DNA from: Mycolicibacterium arabiense
Lineage (GTDB): Bacteria > Actinomycetota > Actinomycetes > Mycobacteriales > Mycobacteriaceae
NCBI RefSeq assembly: GCF_010731815.2
Contig: NZ_AP022593.1
Coordinates: forward strand, 992,001 to 1,056,000
Length of the DNA stretch: 64,000 nt
Direction of reading: 5' to 3'
The translations under genes and the position numbers were made by a program. Positions 54,856 through 64,000 of the stretch are shown here, one piece after another. How positions within the stretch are numbered: position 1 is the stretch's first letter; each line of letters begins with the position of its first letter. The notes below the pieces were generated by a model, which had not been told where the DNA came from, searched no databases, and saw only the letters and a program-made list of their open reading frames with translations.

Positions 54856-55815
54856 ATGACCGCGTTGAGGACACCGGACGATCGTTTTGCAGGCCTGCCG
54901 GGTTTCGACCACGAGCCGAGCTACGTCGACGTCGAAGCCCGCGGCATCCCGCCGCTGCGCATGCACTACGTGGATGCCGGCCCCCAGGACGGTCCGGTCG
55001 CGCTGCTCCTGCACGGGCAGCCCACGTGGTCCTACGCGTACCGGACGGTCATCGACGTGCTGACCGCCGCGGGCATGCGCGTCATCGCCCCCGACAACAT
55101 CGGATACGGCCGCTCCGACAAGCTCACCGAGGCAACGGATTACACGTTCGTCAGGCACGTCGAATGGCTGACGAGCCTGGTCACCCGCCTGGACCTGGCC
55201 GACGTCACCCTGGTGGTGCAGGACTGGGGCGGGCCGCTGGGGCTGAGCGTGCTGGCCCGGCACCCGCAGCGCTTCGCCAGGGTCGTCGCCACCAACACCA
55301 TCCTGCACACCTGCGACCCCGCGCTGGCCGGGCTGCTCACCTGGCCGCACCACGGGGTCGGCGACGACCGGGTGCTGCACGCCGAGACACTGCTCGACTA
55401 CGTCAGCTTCTACCAGCGCGCCCCCGACATCACGCCGAGCTTCTTCCTCGACGCGGTCGCGGGGCCACTGCCCGCCGACGTCCTCGCCGCGTACGACGCA
55501 CCGTTCCCCGACCGGACCTACAAGGCGGGGCTGCGCCATATGATCGCGCTGGTCCCGCTGACTCGCAACGACCCCGGCGCCAAGATCGGCCGGGCCACGA
55601 TGGGCGCCCTCGAGCAGTGGGAACGGCCATTCCTGACCGCGTACTCCGACGGCGACCCGGCCACCGCGGGTTGGGACCACGTCTTCCGCAGCCGCATCCC
55701 CGGCGCCCAGGGCATGCCGCACCGGGTGATCAGCGGGGCGGGCCACTTCGTGCAGGAGCAACGCGGCGAGGAACTCGGCGAGATCGTCGTCGAGTTCGTC
55801 CGAGCGACGAGCTGA
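54856..55815 (+). CDS. Haloalkane dehalogenase-type α/β hydrolase
   Basis: The 319-residue protein has the oxyanion motif HGQPTWSYAYR, DNIGYGRSDK and the nucleophile elbow VQDWGG with Asp123 followed by Trp124, the halide-binding tryptophan of haloalkane dehalogenases. The catalytic histidine is His297 in GAGHFVQE, and Asp265 or Asp267 in YSDGDPA may be the acid. An Asp instead of Ser nucleophile separates it from esterases. It would release halide from haloalkanes; natural substrates in mycobacteria are uncertain. It is divergent from the permease. Confidence 0.88.
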   Translation: MTALRTPDDRFAGLPGFDHEPSYVDVEARGIPPLRMHYVDAGPQDGPVALLLHGQPTWSYAYRTVIDVLTAAGMRVIAPDNIGYGRSDKLTEATDYTFVRHVEWLTSLVTRLDLADVTLVVQDWGGPLGLSVLARHPQRFARVVATNTILHTCDPALAGLLTWPHHGVGDDRVLHAETLLDYVSFYQRAPDITPSFFLDAVAGPLPADVLAAYDAPFPDRTYKAGLRHMIALVPLTRNDPGAKIGRATMGALEQWERPFLTAYSDGDPATAGWDHVFRSRIPGAQGMPHRVISGAGHFVQEQRGEELGEIVVEFVRATS

Positions 55816-55821
55816 CGGACC

Positions 55822-56364
55822 CTAGGCCGAGCGGGACAGCACGCGGCCGAACTGCATCAGCCGCTGCATCTGTGCCAGCCCGCCGTCGTCGACGGTCTTG
55901 GTGTAGCGGAACGACTCGCAGAACAGATCGGTGTCGACGACCGACTTCTGCCGCGCGCGCGTGAGGAGTTGGGTGTACATCCGCAGCCGCACCTCGGCGA
56001 GCCTGCGGGTGCCGTCGGGAAGGATCTCGAACTCCGTGGTGAGGATGTGGTCGGTGATCGTCGACAGCAGGATGGTGCGCACCGACGCGTCGAGGATGCG
56101 GCGGGGTTCCGATCCCATGGTCACCGACGCGTCGTCGTCGGCCCGCCACAGGATCAGACGCCTGCCGTCGGTGGCCACGACCTCCTGCCAGACGGCTTCG
56201 CCCCACGGTTCGTCGCTCTCACCGCGGGACATGATGAACGACGTGATCGACGAGAAGTCGACGACGGAGCGGAGCTGCTCGAGCGCCAGGTCGGGATCCC
56301 GCAGGTAGACCCGGGCTGCCTCGTCCAGCGAGGTGTAGGGCGCCCAGTCCTGCGGGACGCCCAC
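55822..56364 (-). CDS. Conserved hypothetical protein downstream of nusB
   Basis: I do not recognise the family of this 180-residue soluble protein. It has no signal peptide or membrane helix; a helical start (DEAARVYLRDPDLALEQLRS), a β-rich centre (AVWQEVVATDGRRLILWRAD) and a helical end with RMYTQLLTRARQKS suggest a folded enzyme or binding domain. It begins 2 bases after the nusB stop, so it is cotranscribed with nusB. A small unknown gene lies at the same place in M. tuberculosis. Confidence 0.7.
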   Translation of the reverse strand: MGVPQDWAPYTSLDEAARVYLRDPDLALEQLRSVVDFSSITSFIMSRGESDEPWGEAVWQEVVATDGRRLILWRADDDASVTMGSEPRRILDASVRTILLSTITDHILTTEFEILPDGTRRLAEVRLRMYTQLLTRARQKSVVDTDLFCESFRYTKTVDDGGLAQMQRLMQFGRVLSRSA

Positions 56365-56366
56365 GC

Positions 56367-56951
56367 TCAGGCGTCCTCAGCCGGCCCGGCGGTGCCTCGG
56401 ACGGCCGCCGCGGCCGCCCGGATCTGCGGCGTCACCAGCATGACCTGGCCGAGCACCCCGTTGACGAACCCCGGCGAATCATCGGTGGATAGCTTCTTGG
56501 CCAGCTCGACCGCCTCGTCGACGGCGACGGGCTCCGGCACGTCCTCGGCGTGCAGCAGTTCCCACACCGCGACGCGCAGGATTGCCCGGTCGACCGCGGG
56601 CAGCCGTTCCAGCGTCCAGCCCTGCAGGTGAGCCGAGATCAGGTCGTCGACGTGAGCGGCGTGCTCGGTGACGCCCTTGGCGACGGTGACCGTGTACGGG
56701 TTCAACGTCGACACGTCCATGTCGGTGTGCGCCAACGCGTTTCGCGACGACGCGATCTCGGCGGGCGTCATGCCGCGGGCCTCGGCCTCGAACAGTAGGT
56801 CTACCGCGCGCTTGCGCGCCTGGTGCCTACCCTTGTCCGGACCCTTGCGACTGCCTTCGTCGCCCGAGTAACTCCACTCGCCCTTGCTCGATATCCCGTC
56901 GCCCCGGTTCGATATCCCGTCGCTGCGCTCGCCCCGGTTCGAGTCAGGCAT
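56367..56951 (-). CDS. nusB: Transcription antitermination factor NusB with repeat-derived N-terminal extension
   Basis: NusB joins NusE on BoxA RNA during rRNA antitermination. The conserved domain runs from about residue 41 ([17 protein letters not shown]) to [18 protein letters not shown]. The first 40 residues are an extra Ser/Gly/Arg-rich segment produced by an in-frame tandem repeat at 56888-56942. ATG 56951 is supported by GGGAAGGG just upstream and overlaps the efp stop by 8 bases. M. tuberculosis NusB, about 156 residues, lacks this extension. The 194-residue length is thus unusual. Confidence 0.93.
   Translation of the reverse strand: MPDSNRGERSDGISNRGDGISSKGEWSYSGDEGSRKGPDKGRHQARKRAVDLLFEAEARGMTPAEIASSRNALAHTDMDVSTLNPYTVTVAKGVTEHAAHVDDLISAHLQGWTLERLPAVDRAILRVAVWELLHAEDVPEPVAVDEAVELAKKLSTDDSPGFVNGVLGQVMLVTPQIRAAAAAVRGTAGPAEDA
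56888..56942. repeat. Short direct repeats in the 5' end of nusB
   Basis: TCGATATCCCGTCG occurs at 56888-56901 and 56909-56922; GCCCCGGTTCGA occurs at 56901-56912 and 56931-56942. Offsets of 21 and 30 bases keep the nusB frame, giving repeated Ser-Asn-Arg-Gly and Asp-Gly-Ile-Ser residues. Confidence 0.8.
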
Positions 56952-57507
56952 TGACCCTTCCCAGGTAACTGCCGTCACGCGAGTCGACCTTCAGCTTGTC
57001 GCCGGTGTTGATGAACAGCGGCACCTGGATCTCGGCGCCGGTCTCCATGGTCGCGGGCTTGGTGCCCGCGCTGGACCGGTCGCCCTGCAGTCCCGGCTCG
57101 GTGCTGGCGACCAGCAGCTCGACGGTGACGGGCAGCTCGAGGTACAGCGGCGCGCCGTCGTGGAAGGCGATCTGCACCGGCATGCTTTCGAGCAGGTAGT
57201 TGGCAGCGGTGCCGACGAGCGCATCGGGCAGCGAGTGCTGCTCGAAGTCCTCGGAGTCCATGAATACGAAGTCGCTACCGTCGCGGTAGAGGTAGGTGGC
57301 GTCACGGCGGTCCACCGTGGCGGTCTCCACCTTCACGCCGGCGTTGTAGGTCTTGTCGACGACCTTGCCGGACAGCACGTTCTTGAGCTTGGTGCGTACG
57401 AAGGCCGGGCCCTTGCCGGGCTTCACGTGCTGAAACTCGGTGATCTGCCAGAGCTGACCGTCGATCTGCAGGACGAGCCCGTTCTTGAAGTCTGCGGTCG
57501 ATGCCAC
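56944..57507 (-). CDS. efp: Elongation factor P
   Basis: The 187-residue factor relieves ribosome stalling at proline runs. It has the three β-barrel domains; the tip loop [16 protein letters not shown] carries the lysine at the P-site end, and [19 protein letters not shown] closes the protein. Mycobacterial EF-P is thought to act without the E. coli lysine modification. It lies between pepQ and nusB. Confidence 0.97.
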   Translation of the reverse strand: MASTADFKNGLVLQIDGQLWQITEFQHVKPGKGPAFVRTKLKNVLSGKVVDKTYNAGVKVETATVDRRDATYLYRDGSDFVFMDSEDFEQHSLPDALVGTAANYLLESMPVQIAFHDGAPLYLELPVTVELLVASTEPGLQGDRSSAGTKPATMETGAEIQVPLFINTGDKLKVDSRDGSYLGRVNA

Positions 57508-57552
57508 GTTGGGTACTACTCCTCAGCATTCCGTGAGCGGCCTACCTCGTTG

Positions 57553-58647
57553 TCACGAGAGAACTGCAAGTTCCTTGGGGAACCGGGTAAGCAACTCGGG
57601 TTCGGGTGTGTGATCCCCGCCCACGACCAACGTGTCCTCAATGCGGACGCCGCCGTAGCCGGGCAGGTAGACACCGGGCTCCACGGTGACCGCAGAGCCA
57701 GCAAGCAGTGTACCGGCGGATGACGCGCTGATTCCCGGCGCTTCGTGGATCTGCAGTCCGACGCCGTGCCCGAGCCCGTGGCCGAAGTTCTCCCCGTAGC
57801 CGGCATCGACGATGACCTGGCGCGATGCACCGTCGACCGCGCTGAGCGACACACCCGGCGCGAGCGCCTCGCGGCCTGCGCGCTGCGCGGTGGCTACCAG
57901 GTCATAGACGTCGCGCTGCCACTGCGCCACCGGCGCCAATGCGAACGTGCGGGTCATGTCCGAGTGATAACCGGCGACCAGCGCGCCGAAGTCGATCTTC
58001 ACGAAGTCGCCCGCCGCCAGCACGGCGTCGGTCGGACGGTGATGCGGGATCGCCGAGTTGGTGCCTGCCGCCACGATGGTCTCGAACGAGACGCCGTCGG
58101 CGCCGTGGTCGAGCATTCGCGACTCGAGGTCGCGGGCGACCTCCTTCTCGGTGCGGCCCGCCCGCAGCCCGCCCGCGGCGACCAGGTCGGCCAGCGCGGC
58201 GTCGGCGGCCTCGCAGGCCAACCGGAGCAGCGCGATCTCGCCGGCGTCCTTGACCTCGCGCAACGCCTCGACGGTTCCCGCCGCCCGGACGAACTCGATC
58301 CCGTCTGCTGCCTTCTGCAGCTGCGCGAAACCGTCGACGGTCACGACGTGGCTCTCGTACCCGAGCCGTCCGACCCCTCCGGCCGCCGCGCGCGCCGCGA
58401 GGTGAGGCCCGCAGGCCCGCTCGATGACCAGTTCGGCGTCGGGAGACTGGGCGCCGGCCTGCGTGACGTACCGCCCATCGGTCGCCAGCACCGGCACGTC
58501 GTGGTCGGCGAGCACCAGTAGTGCGGCGTTCGATCCGGTGAAACCGGACAGATAACGCACGTTGACCAGGTCCGTCACCAACATCGCGTCGAGATTCGCC
58601 GCGTGCAGACGGCGACGCAACCGGTCCCTGCGGTGGGAAATCGTCAC
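57553..58647 (-). CDS. pepQ: Xaa-Pro peptidase, M24 family (PepQ)
   Basis: The 364-residue metallopeptidase cleaves peptides next to proline. Metal ligands are visible: two Asp in IDFGALVAGYHSDMTRTF, the His in GHGLGHGVGLQIHEAP, and two Glu in VEPGVYLPGYGGVRIED. The N-terminal creatinase-like domain ends near residue 125. It starts with GTG 58647. A TAGCGT hexamer is 8 bases upstream. efp follows 45 bases downstream. Confidence 0.93.
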   Translation of the reverse strand: MTISHRRDRLRRRLHAANLDAMLVTDLVNVRYLSGFTGSNAALLVLADHDVPVLATDGRYVTQAGAQSPDAELVIERACGPHLAARAAAGGVGRLGYESHVVTVDGFAQLQKAADGIEFVRAAGTVEALREVKDAGEIALLRLACEAADAALADLVAAGGLRAGRTEKEVARDLESRMLDHGADGVSFETIVAAGTNSAIPHHRPTDAVLAAGDFVKIDFGALVAGYHSDMTRTFALAPVAQWQRDVYDLVATAQRAGREALAPGVSLSAVDGASRQVIVDAGYGENFGHGLGHGVGLQIHEAPGISASSAGTLLAGSAVTVEPGVYLPGYGGVRIEDTLVVGGDHTPEPELLTRFPKELAVLS

Positions 58648-58655
58648 GGCGCATG

Positions 58656-58661
58656 ACGCTA
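58656..58661 (-). promoter_or_regulatory. Candidate -10 for pepQ
   Basis: TAGCGT on the minus strand, 8 bases before GTG 58647, predicts a nearly leaderless message. Confidence 0.4.
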
Positions 58662-58666
58662 CTCGC

Positions 58667-58672
58667 TACGCT
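58667..58672 (+). promoter_or_regulatory. Candidate -10 for the B-4DMT-like gene
   Basis: TACGCT ends 8 bases before ATG 58681. It mirrors the pepQ hexamer 6 bases away on the other strand. Confidence 0.4.
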
Positions 58673-58680
58673 GTGCCCTC

Positions 58681-59313
58681 ATGAGTAAGTGGTTGCTGCG
58701 CGGATTGGTCTTTGCCGCGCTCATGGTCGTCGTCCGGCTCCTTCAGGGCGCACTGATCAACGCGTTCGAATCAAGTGCTCTGATCATCAGCATCGCGCTG
58801 GTCGTCGCGTACGCGGTGGCCGCGTTCATCTGGGGCAACATCGACGGTCGCGCCGACGCCCGCGCCAACCCCGACCCCGACCGTCGCGGCGACCTCGCGA
58901 TGACCTGGCTGCTCGCCGGGCTGTTCGCGGGCATCGTCAGCGGCTTCGTCTCGTGGCTCATCTCGCTGTTCTACGACAACCTCTACGCCGAGGGGCTGCT
59001 GAACGAAGTGACGACGTTCGCCGCGTTCACCGCCCTGCTGACGTTCGTCGCCGCGATCGCGGGCGTCTCGCTCGGCCGCGTGCTGGTCGACCGCAAGGCG
59101 CCGCCGGTGCAGCGCCGCTCCGCGGAGGACGACCGTGCCGACACCGACGTGTTCGCAGCGGTCGGCGCACGTGACTACCCCGAGGACGACCGGGAAGCCG
59201 AGGGCGCGCAGGCGGCCAGGACCGACCAGATCGGGACCACGGTGACCAGCCCCCGCGAGTCCGAGGAAGCGGGCACGGCGCCCACGACCACCGAAGGCCG
59301 CCAGCAGGCCTGA
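58681..59313 (+). CDS. Four-helix membrane protein, B-4DMT type (Rv2536-like)
   Basis: The 210-residue product has four membrane helices (about 5-23, 33-51, 75-100 and 111-135) and a 70-residue acidic cytoplasmic tail rich in Glu, Asp and Thr. The helices match what I remember of the actinobacterial B-4DMT transporter family at this locus between pepQ and aroQ. The role is unknown. It converges with aroQ, ending 7 bases from its stop. Confidence 0.8.
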   Translation: MSKWLLRGLVFAALMVVVRLLQGALINAFESSALIISIALVVAYAVAAFIWGNIDGRADARANPDPDRRGDLAMTWLLAGLFAGIVSGFVSWLISLFYDNLYAEGLLNEVTTFAAFTALLTFVAAIAGVSLGRVLVDRKAPPVQRRSAEDDRADTDVFAAVGARDYPEDDREAEGAQAARTDQIGTTVTSPRESEEAGTAPTTTEGRQQA

Positions 59314-59320
59314 CCGGCCC

Positions 59321-61470
<2,150 letters not shown>

Positions 61471-61471
<1 letters not shown>

Positions 61472-62679
61472 CAGCCCAGCGCCCTGGCCGACTCGGTGTG
61501 AGCGCCGCGCGCGGAGATCGAACGCAGGTAGGTGTCGACGTTCGCGCGAGTCTCGGTCAGCGAGTCGCCGCCGAACTTCTCGAGCGTGGCGCGCGCCAGG
61601 ACCAGCGCCACCATCGTCTCGACCACGACGCCGGCCGCGGGCACCGCGCACACGTCGGAACGCTGGTGAATCGCGACGGCTTCGTCGCCGGTGGCCATGT
61701 CCACGGTGGCCAGTGCCCGGGGCACGGTGGAGATGGGCTTCATCGCGGCGCGCACCCGTACGGCCTGTCCGTTGGTCATGCCGCCTTCGAGGCCGCCTGC
61801 CCGGTTCGTCGACCGCATGACGCCGTCGGGCCCCGGGTAGATCTCGTCGTGCGCGACGCTGCCGCGCCGGCGCGCGGTCTCGAACCCGTCGCCGATCTCG
61901 ACGCCTTTGATTGCCTGGATGCCCATCACCGCGCCGGCCAGCTGGCTGTCGAGCCGGCTGTCACCGCTGGTGAAGGAGCCCAGGCCGATGGGCAGCCCGT
62001 CGGCGACGACCTCGACGACGCCGCCGAGCGTGTCACCGTCCTTCTTGGCCGCCTCGATCTCGGCAATCATGGCGGCTTCGGCGTCCTTGTCGAAGGCACG
62101 CACCGGGCTGTCGTCGATCGCGTCGAGGTTCTCGGGCCGCGGCGGAGGGCCGTCGTAGGGCGTCGATGCGCCGATGGACACCACGTGGGAGAGCACCTCC
62201 ACCCCGAGCGCCTGGCGCAGGAAGGCCCTGGCTATGGTGCCCGCGGCGACGCGCGCTGCGGTCTCTCGCGCGCTGGCCCGTTCGAGTACCGGACGGGCGT
62301 CGTCGAACCCGTACTTGAGCATCCCGGCGTAGTCCGCGTGCCCCGGCCTCGGCCGGGTCAGCGGGGCGTTCCGCGCGACATCCAGATCCCCGGCGTCCAC
62401 CGGGTCCGACGCCATCACCGTCTCCCACTTGGGCCACTCGCTGTTGCCGATCTGGATGGCGATCGGGCCACCGAGCGTCACGCCGTGGCGCACACCGGCG
62501 AGGATCGTCACCTCGTCGGCCTCGAACTTCATCCGCGCGCCGCGGCCGTAGCCGAGCCTGCGCCGCTTGAGTTCGGACGCGATGTCGTCGGAGGTGACGT
62601 GGACGCCCGCAACCATGCCCTCGACCACGGCGACCAAGGCCCGTCCGTGGGATTCACCTGCAGTAGTCCATCGCAACAC
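61471..62679 (-). CDS. aroC: Chorismate synthase
   Basis: The 402-residue FMN-dependent enzyme makes chorismate from EPSP. It has [31 protein letters not shown] [15 protein letters not shown], and [18 protein letters not shown]. It starts with GTG 62679 and leads the aroC-aroK-aroB-aroQ operon. A GAGAAT hexamer lies 7 bases upstream and may be a -10 for a leaderless start. Confidence 0.97.
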
Positions 62680-62705
62680 GCGTCCGATTCTCCCACGCCC
62701 GCCCC

Positions 62706-62727
62706 CGCCCGGCGAAAACGCCGGGCG
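62706..62727. terminator. Hairpin between the GNAT gene and aroC
   Basis: CGCCCGGCG and CGCCGGGCG form a perfect 9-bp stem with an AAAA loop (TTTT on the other strand). It starts 7 bases after the GNAT stop on the minus strand. No U run follows, so it may be a weak or Rho-assisted terminator. Confidence 0.5.
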
Positions 62728-62733
62728 ATCCCC

Positions 62734-63225
62734 TCACGCGAGGCTGCGCTGCAGCAACACCGTGTCGACGAAGCGGCCGTGCTTGAACCCCACCCTGGCG
62801 AGCCGCCCGGCCTCGGTGAAGCCGAACCTGCGGTGCAGCGCGAGCGACGCCGGGTCACCGCTGTCGGCGACGACGGCGATCACCTCCCTGATCCCAGCTG
62901 TTCGGCAGGCTTCGAGCAGAGCCTCGAGTAACTCTGCGCCGCACCCGCGTCCGACCGCCCACGGCGCCACGTACACGGAGTCCTCGACGGTGGCCCGGTA
63001 CGCGGGCCGCGTCTTCCACGGCGCGCAGTAGGCGTACCCGGCCACGACGCCGTCGCGTTCGGCGACCAGGAAGGGCAGCCCGGCGGCGTCCACGGCGGTG
63101 AACCGGCGGTGCCATTCCTCGGCGTCGGGCGGTTCGATCTCGAACGTCGCCACGCTCGTCGTCACGTAGTGCGCGTAGATCTGCGCCACGGTGGTCAGGT
63201 CGGCGGTTCCTGCGGTGCGGGCCAC
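62734..63225 (-). CDS. GNAT acetyltransferase, phosphinothricin-acetyltransferase type
   Basis: The 163-residue protein has the GNAT fold with VEDSVYVAPWAVGRGCGAELL (the acetyl-CoA loop, partly shown) and DSGDPASLALHRRFGF near the end. YAHYVTTSVATFEIEPP and AYCAPWKTRPAY are typical of the Pat/Bar group, which acetylates phosphinothricin or methionine analogues; the natural substrate here is unknown. It starts with GTG 63225. Confidence 0.88.
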   Translation of the reverse strand: MARTAGTADLTTVAQIYAHYVTTSVATFEIEPPDAEEWHRRFTAVDAAGLPFLVAERDGVVAGYAYCAPWKTRPAYRATVEDSVYVAPWAVGRGCGAELLEALLEACRTAGIREVIAVVADSGDPASLALHRRFGFTEAGRLARVGFKHGRFVDTVLLQRSLA

Positions 63226-63242
63226 GTCAGCAGACGGTAGGG

Positions 63243-63668
63243 CTACAGAACCGCCAGCGCGAGCGCCCCGGCGCTGGCAGCGCACATCGCCGGGCCGTGC
63301 GGCAGGGCGCGACGCCCGGCAAGGATGCCCACCGCCGCCGTGAGCACCGGGGCGCCCAGTGCGGCCAGCAGCCACACGTCCGGGCCGAACGCACCGGTGA
63401 GCGCTCCCACGCCGATGGCGAGCTTGACGTCACCGGCGCCCATGCCCGACGGTGCGACGAGGTGGACGACGAGGTAGGTCGCGGTCAGCGCCGCCGCACC
63501 CGCCAGTGCCGCCACGCCGCGGCCGTGTGCCGCGGCGAACGCGAGCACCAGCACGGCGCCGGTGAGCGTCAACGCGTTGGGCAGCCTGCGGTGCCGGACG
63601 TCGTACAGGCTCAGCACCGTCAGCCAGGCGAGCACCACCACGCACGCACACCCCGACCACACCCCCAC
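63243..63668 (-). CDS. Type IV prepilin peptidase core (A24)
   Basis: The 141-residue polytopic membrane protein has the two catalytic aspartates of the A24 family: Asp23 in LYDVRHRRLPN and Asp80 in GAGDVK. It lacks the N-methyltransferase domain of full PilD, as is usual in actinobacteria. It would cleave prepilin signal peptides of a Flp-type pilus, but no pilus genes are in the window. It sits between aroE and the aroC operon. Confidence 0.88.
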   Translation of the reverse strand: MGVWSGCACVVVLAWLTVLSLYDVRHRRLPNALTLTGAVLVLAFAAAHGRGVAALAGAAALTATYLVVHLVAPSGMGAGDVKLAIGVGALTGAFGPDVWLLAALGAPVLTAAVGILAGRRALPHGPAMCAASAGALALAVL

Positions 63669-63677
63669 CCTCGAAGG

Positions 63678-64000
63678 CTAAGGCCGCGAAAGCGCCGCTC
63701 TCATCACCTCTTTGGGGGCTGGGCGCCCGGTGAACTGCTCGACCTGGGCGAAGGCCTGGTGCAGCAGCATCTGCAGTCCCCCGACCACGCGACCACCGCC
63801 GGCCTCCACCGCGAGCGCCAGCGGGGTCGGCCACGGGTCGTAGATCGCGTCGAGCAGTAGCGGCACCCCGGCGATCGATGGGGCGTGCGCGGCCGCGGCG
63901 TCCGCCGGGATGGTGCTGACGGCGGCTGCGAGGCCGGGCAGTCGCGTGCCGAGCCCGACCCAGCGGGTGGCGACGTCGAGGCGCTCCCCCAGCGCGACGA
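63678..64000 (-). CDS. aroE: Shikimate 5-dehydrogenase, C-terminal part (partial)
   Basis: The frame is open to the window end; only the last 106 or so residues are seen. AAAVSTIPADAA and LLLDAIYDPWPTPLA are the conserved C-terminal blocks, and the QAFAQVEQFTGRPAP helix closes the NADP domain. It reduces 3-dehydroshikimate. Its stop is 9 bases before the prepilin peptidase start. Confidence 0.92.
   Translation of the reverse strand, partial: VALGERLDVATRWVGLGTRLPGLAAAVSTIPADAAAAHAPSIAGVPLLLDAIYDPWPTPLALAVEAGGGRVVGGLQMLLHQAFAQVEQFTGRPAPKEVMRAALSRP

Overview
The window is high-GC chromosomal DNA from a mycobacterium, most likely a fast-growing Mycolicibacterium. The evidence is mycobacterial integration host factor, LprG next to P55, WhiA next to YvcK and RapZ, an actinobacterial PriA without helicase motifs, OpcA next to 6-phosphogluconolactonase, and a full-length PEP carboxylase in the gap-pgk-tpiA-secG locus. 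I remember gene order in M. tuberculosis as matching in two blocks (opcA to pyrR, and aroE to nusB). Here the blocks lie side by side.

Layout, left to right. 1-5652 is central carbon metabolism: end of opcA, pgl, a coiled-coil protein, an unusual P450-like protein (+), then ppc (-) and secG. 5697-8740 is tpiA, pgk, gap (-). 8832-13750 is whiA, yvcK, rapZ, uvrC (-), joined by stop/start overlaps or very short gaps. 13761-17321 is the most unusual part: a MurD2-type ligase, a MurL-type epimerase and a class IV aminotransferase-like protein. 17393-25425 holds a GNAT protein, the riboflavin genes (ribH, ribBA, ribE, ribD), lprG-P55, a small-protein locus with a leaderless upstream ORF, and rpe. 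25462-32925 holds rsmB, fmt, a LemA/DUF2207 pair, priA and a lysoplasmalogenase-like protein. 32924-38142 is a lipid/ketone/amide group: two hormone-sensitive-lipase-type esterases, a Baeyer-Villiger monooxygenase, an SDR and an acetamidase/formamidase. 38251-42157 is metK, coaBC, rpoZ, gmk, mihF. 42158-42872 is a long divergent intergenic region with a 9-bp iteron array. A small secreted protein follows. 43201-52004 is the pyrimidine operon pyrR-pyrB-pyrC-(membrane protein)-carA-carB-pyrF with a PyrR leader RNA. 52121-56364 is accessory: a beta-lactamase-fold hydrolase, an amino-acid permease, a haloalkane dehalogenase and an unknown. 56367-64000 is nusB, efp, pepQ, a small membrane protein, aroQ, aroB, aroK, aroC, a GNAT, a prepilin peptidase core and the 3' end of aroE.

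Two themes recur. Many genes overlap by ATGA or GTGA, as in tightly translated operons. Several genes have a TANNNT -10 hexamer only 6-9 bases before the start codon, which predicts leaderless or nearly leaderless mRNAs.

The candidate new system is the MurD2/MurL/aminotransferase-like cassette. MurD2 and MurL are known from Xanthomonas as a second route to D-Glu in peptidoglycan: L-Glu is ligated to UDP-MurNAc-L-Ala and then epimerised. Finding it in a mycobacterium, with a third translationally coupled protein that seems to lack the PLP lysine, deserves follow-up.
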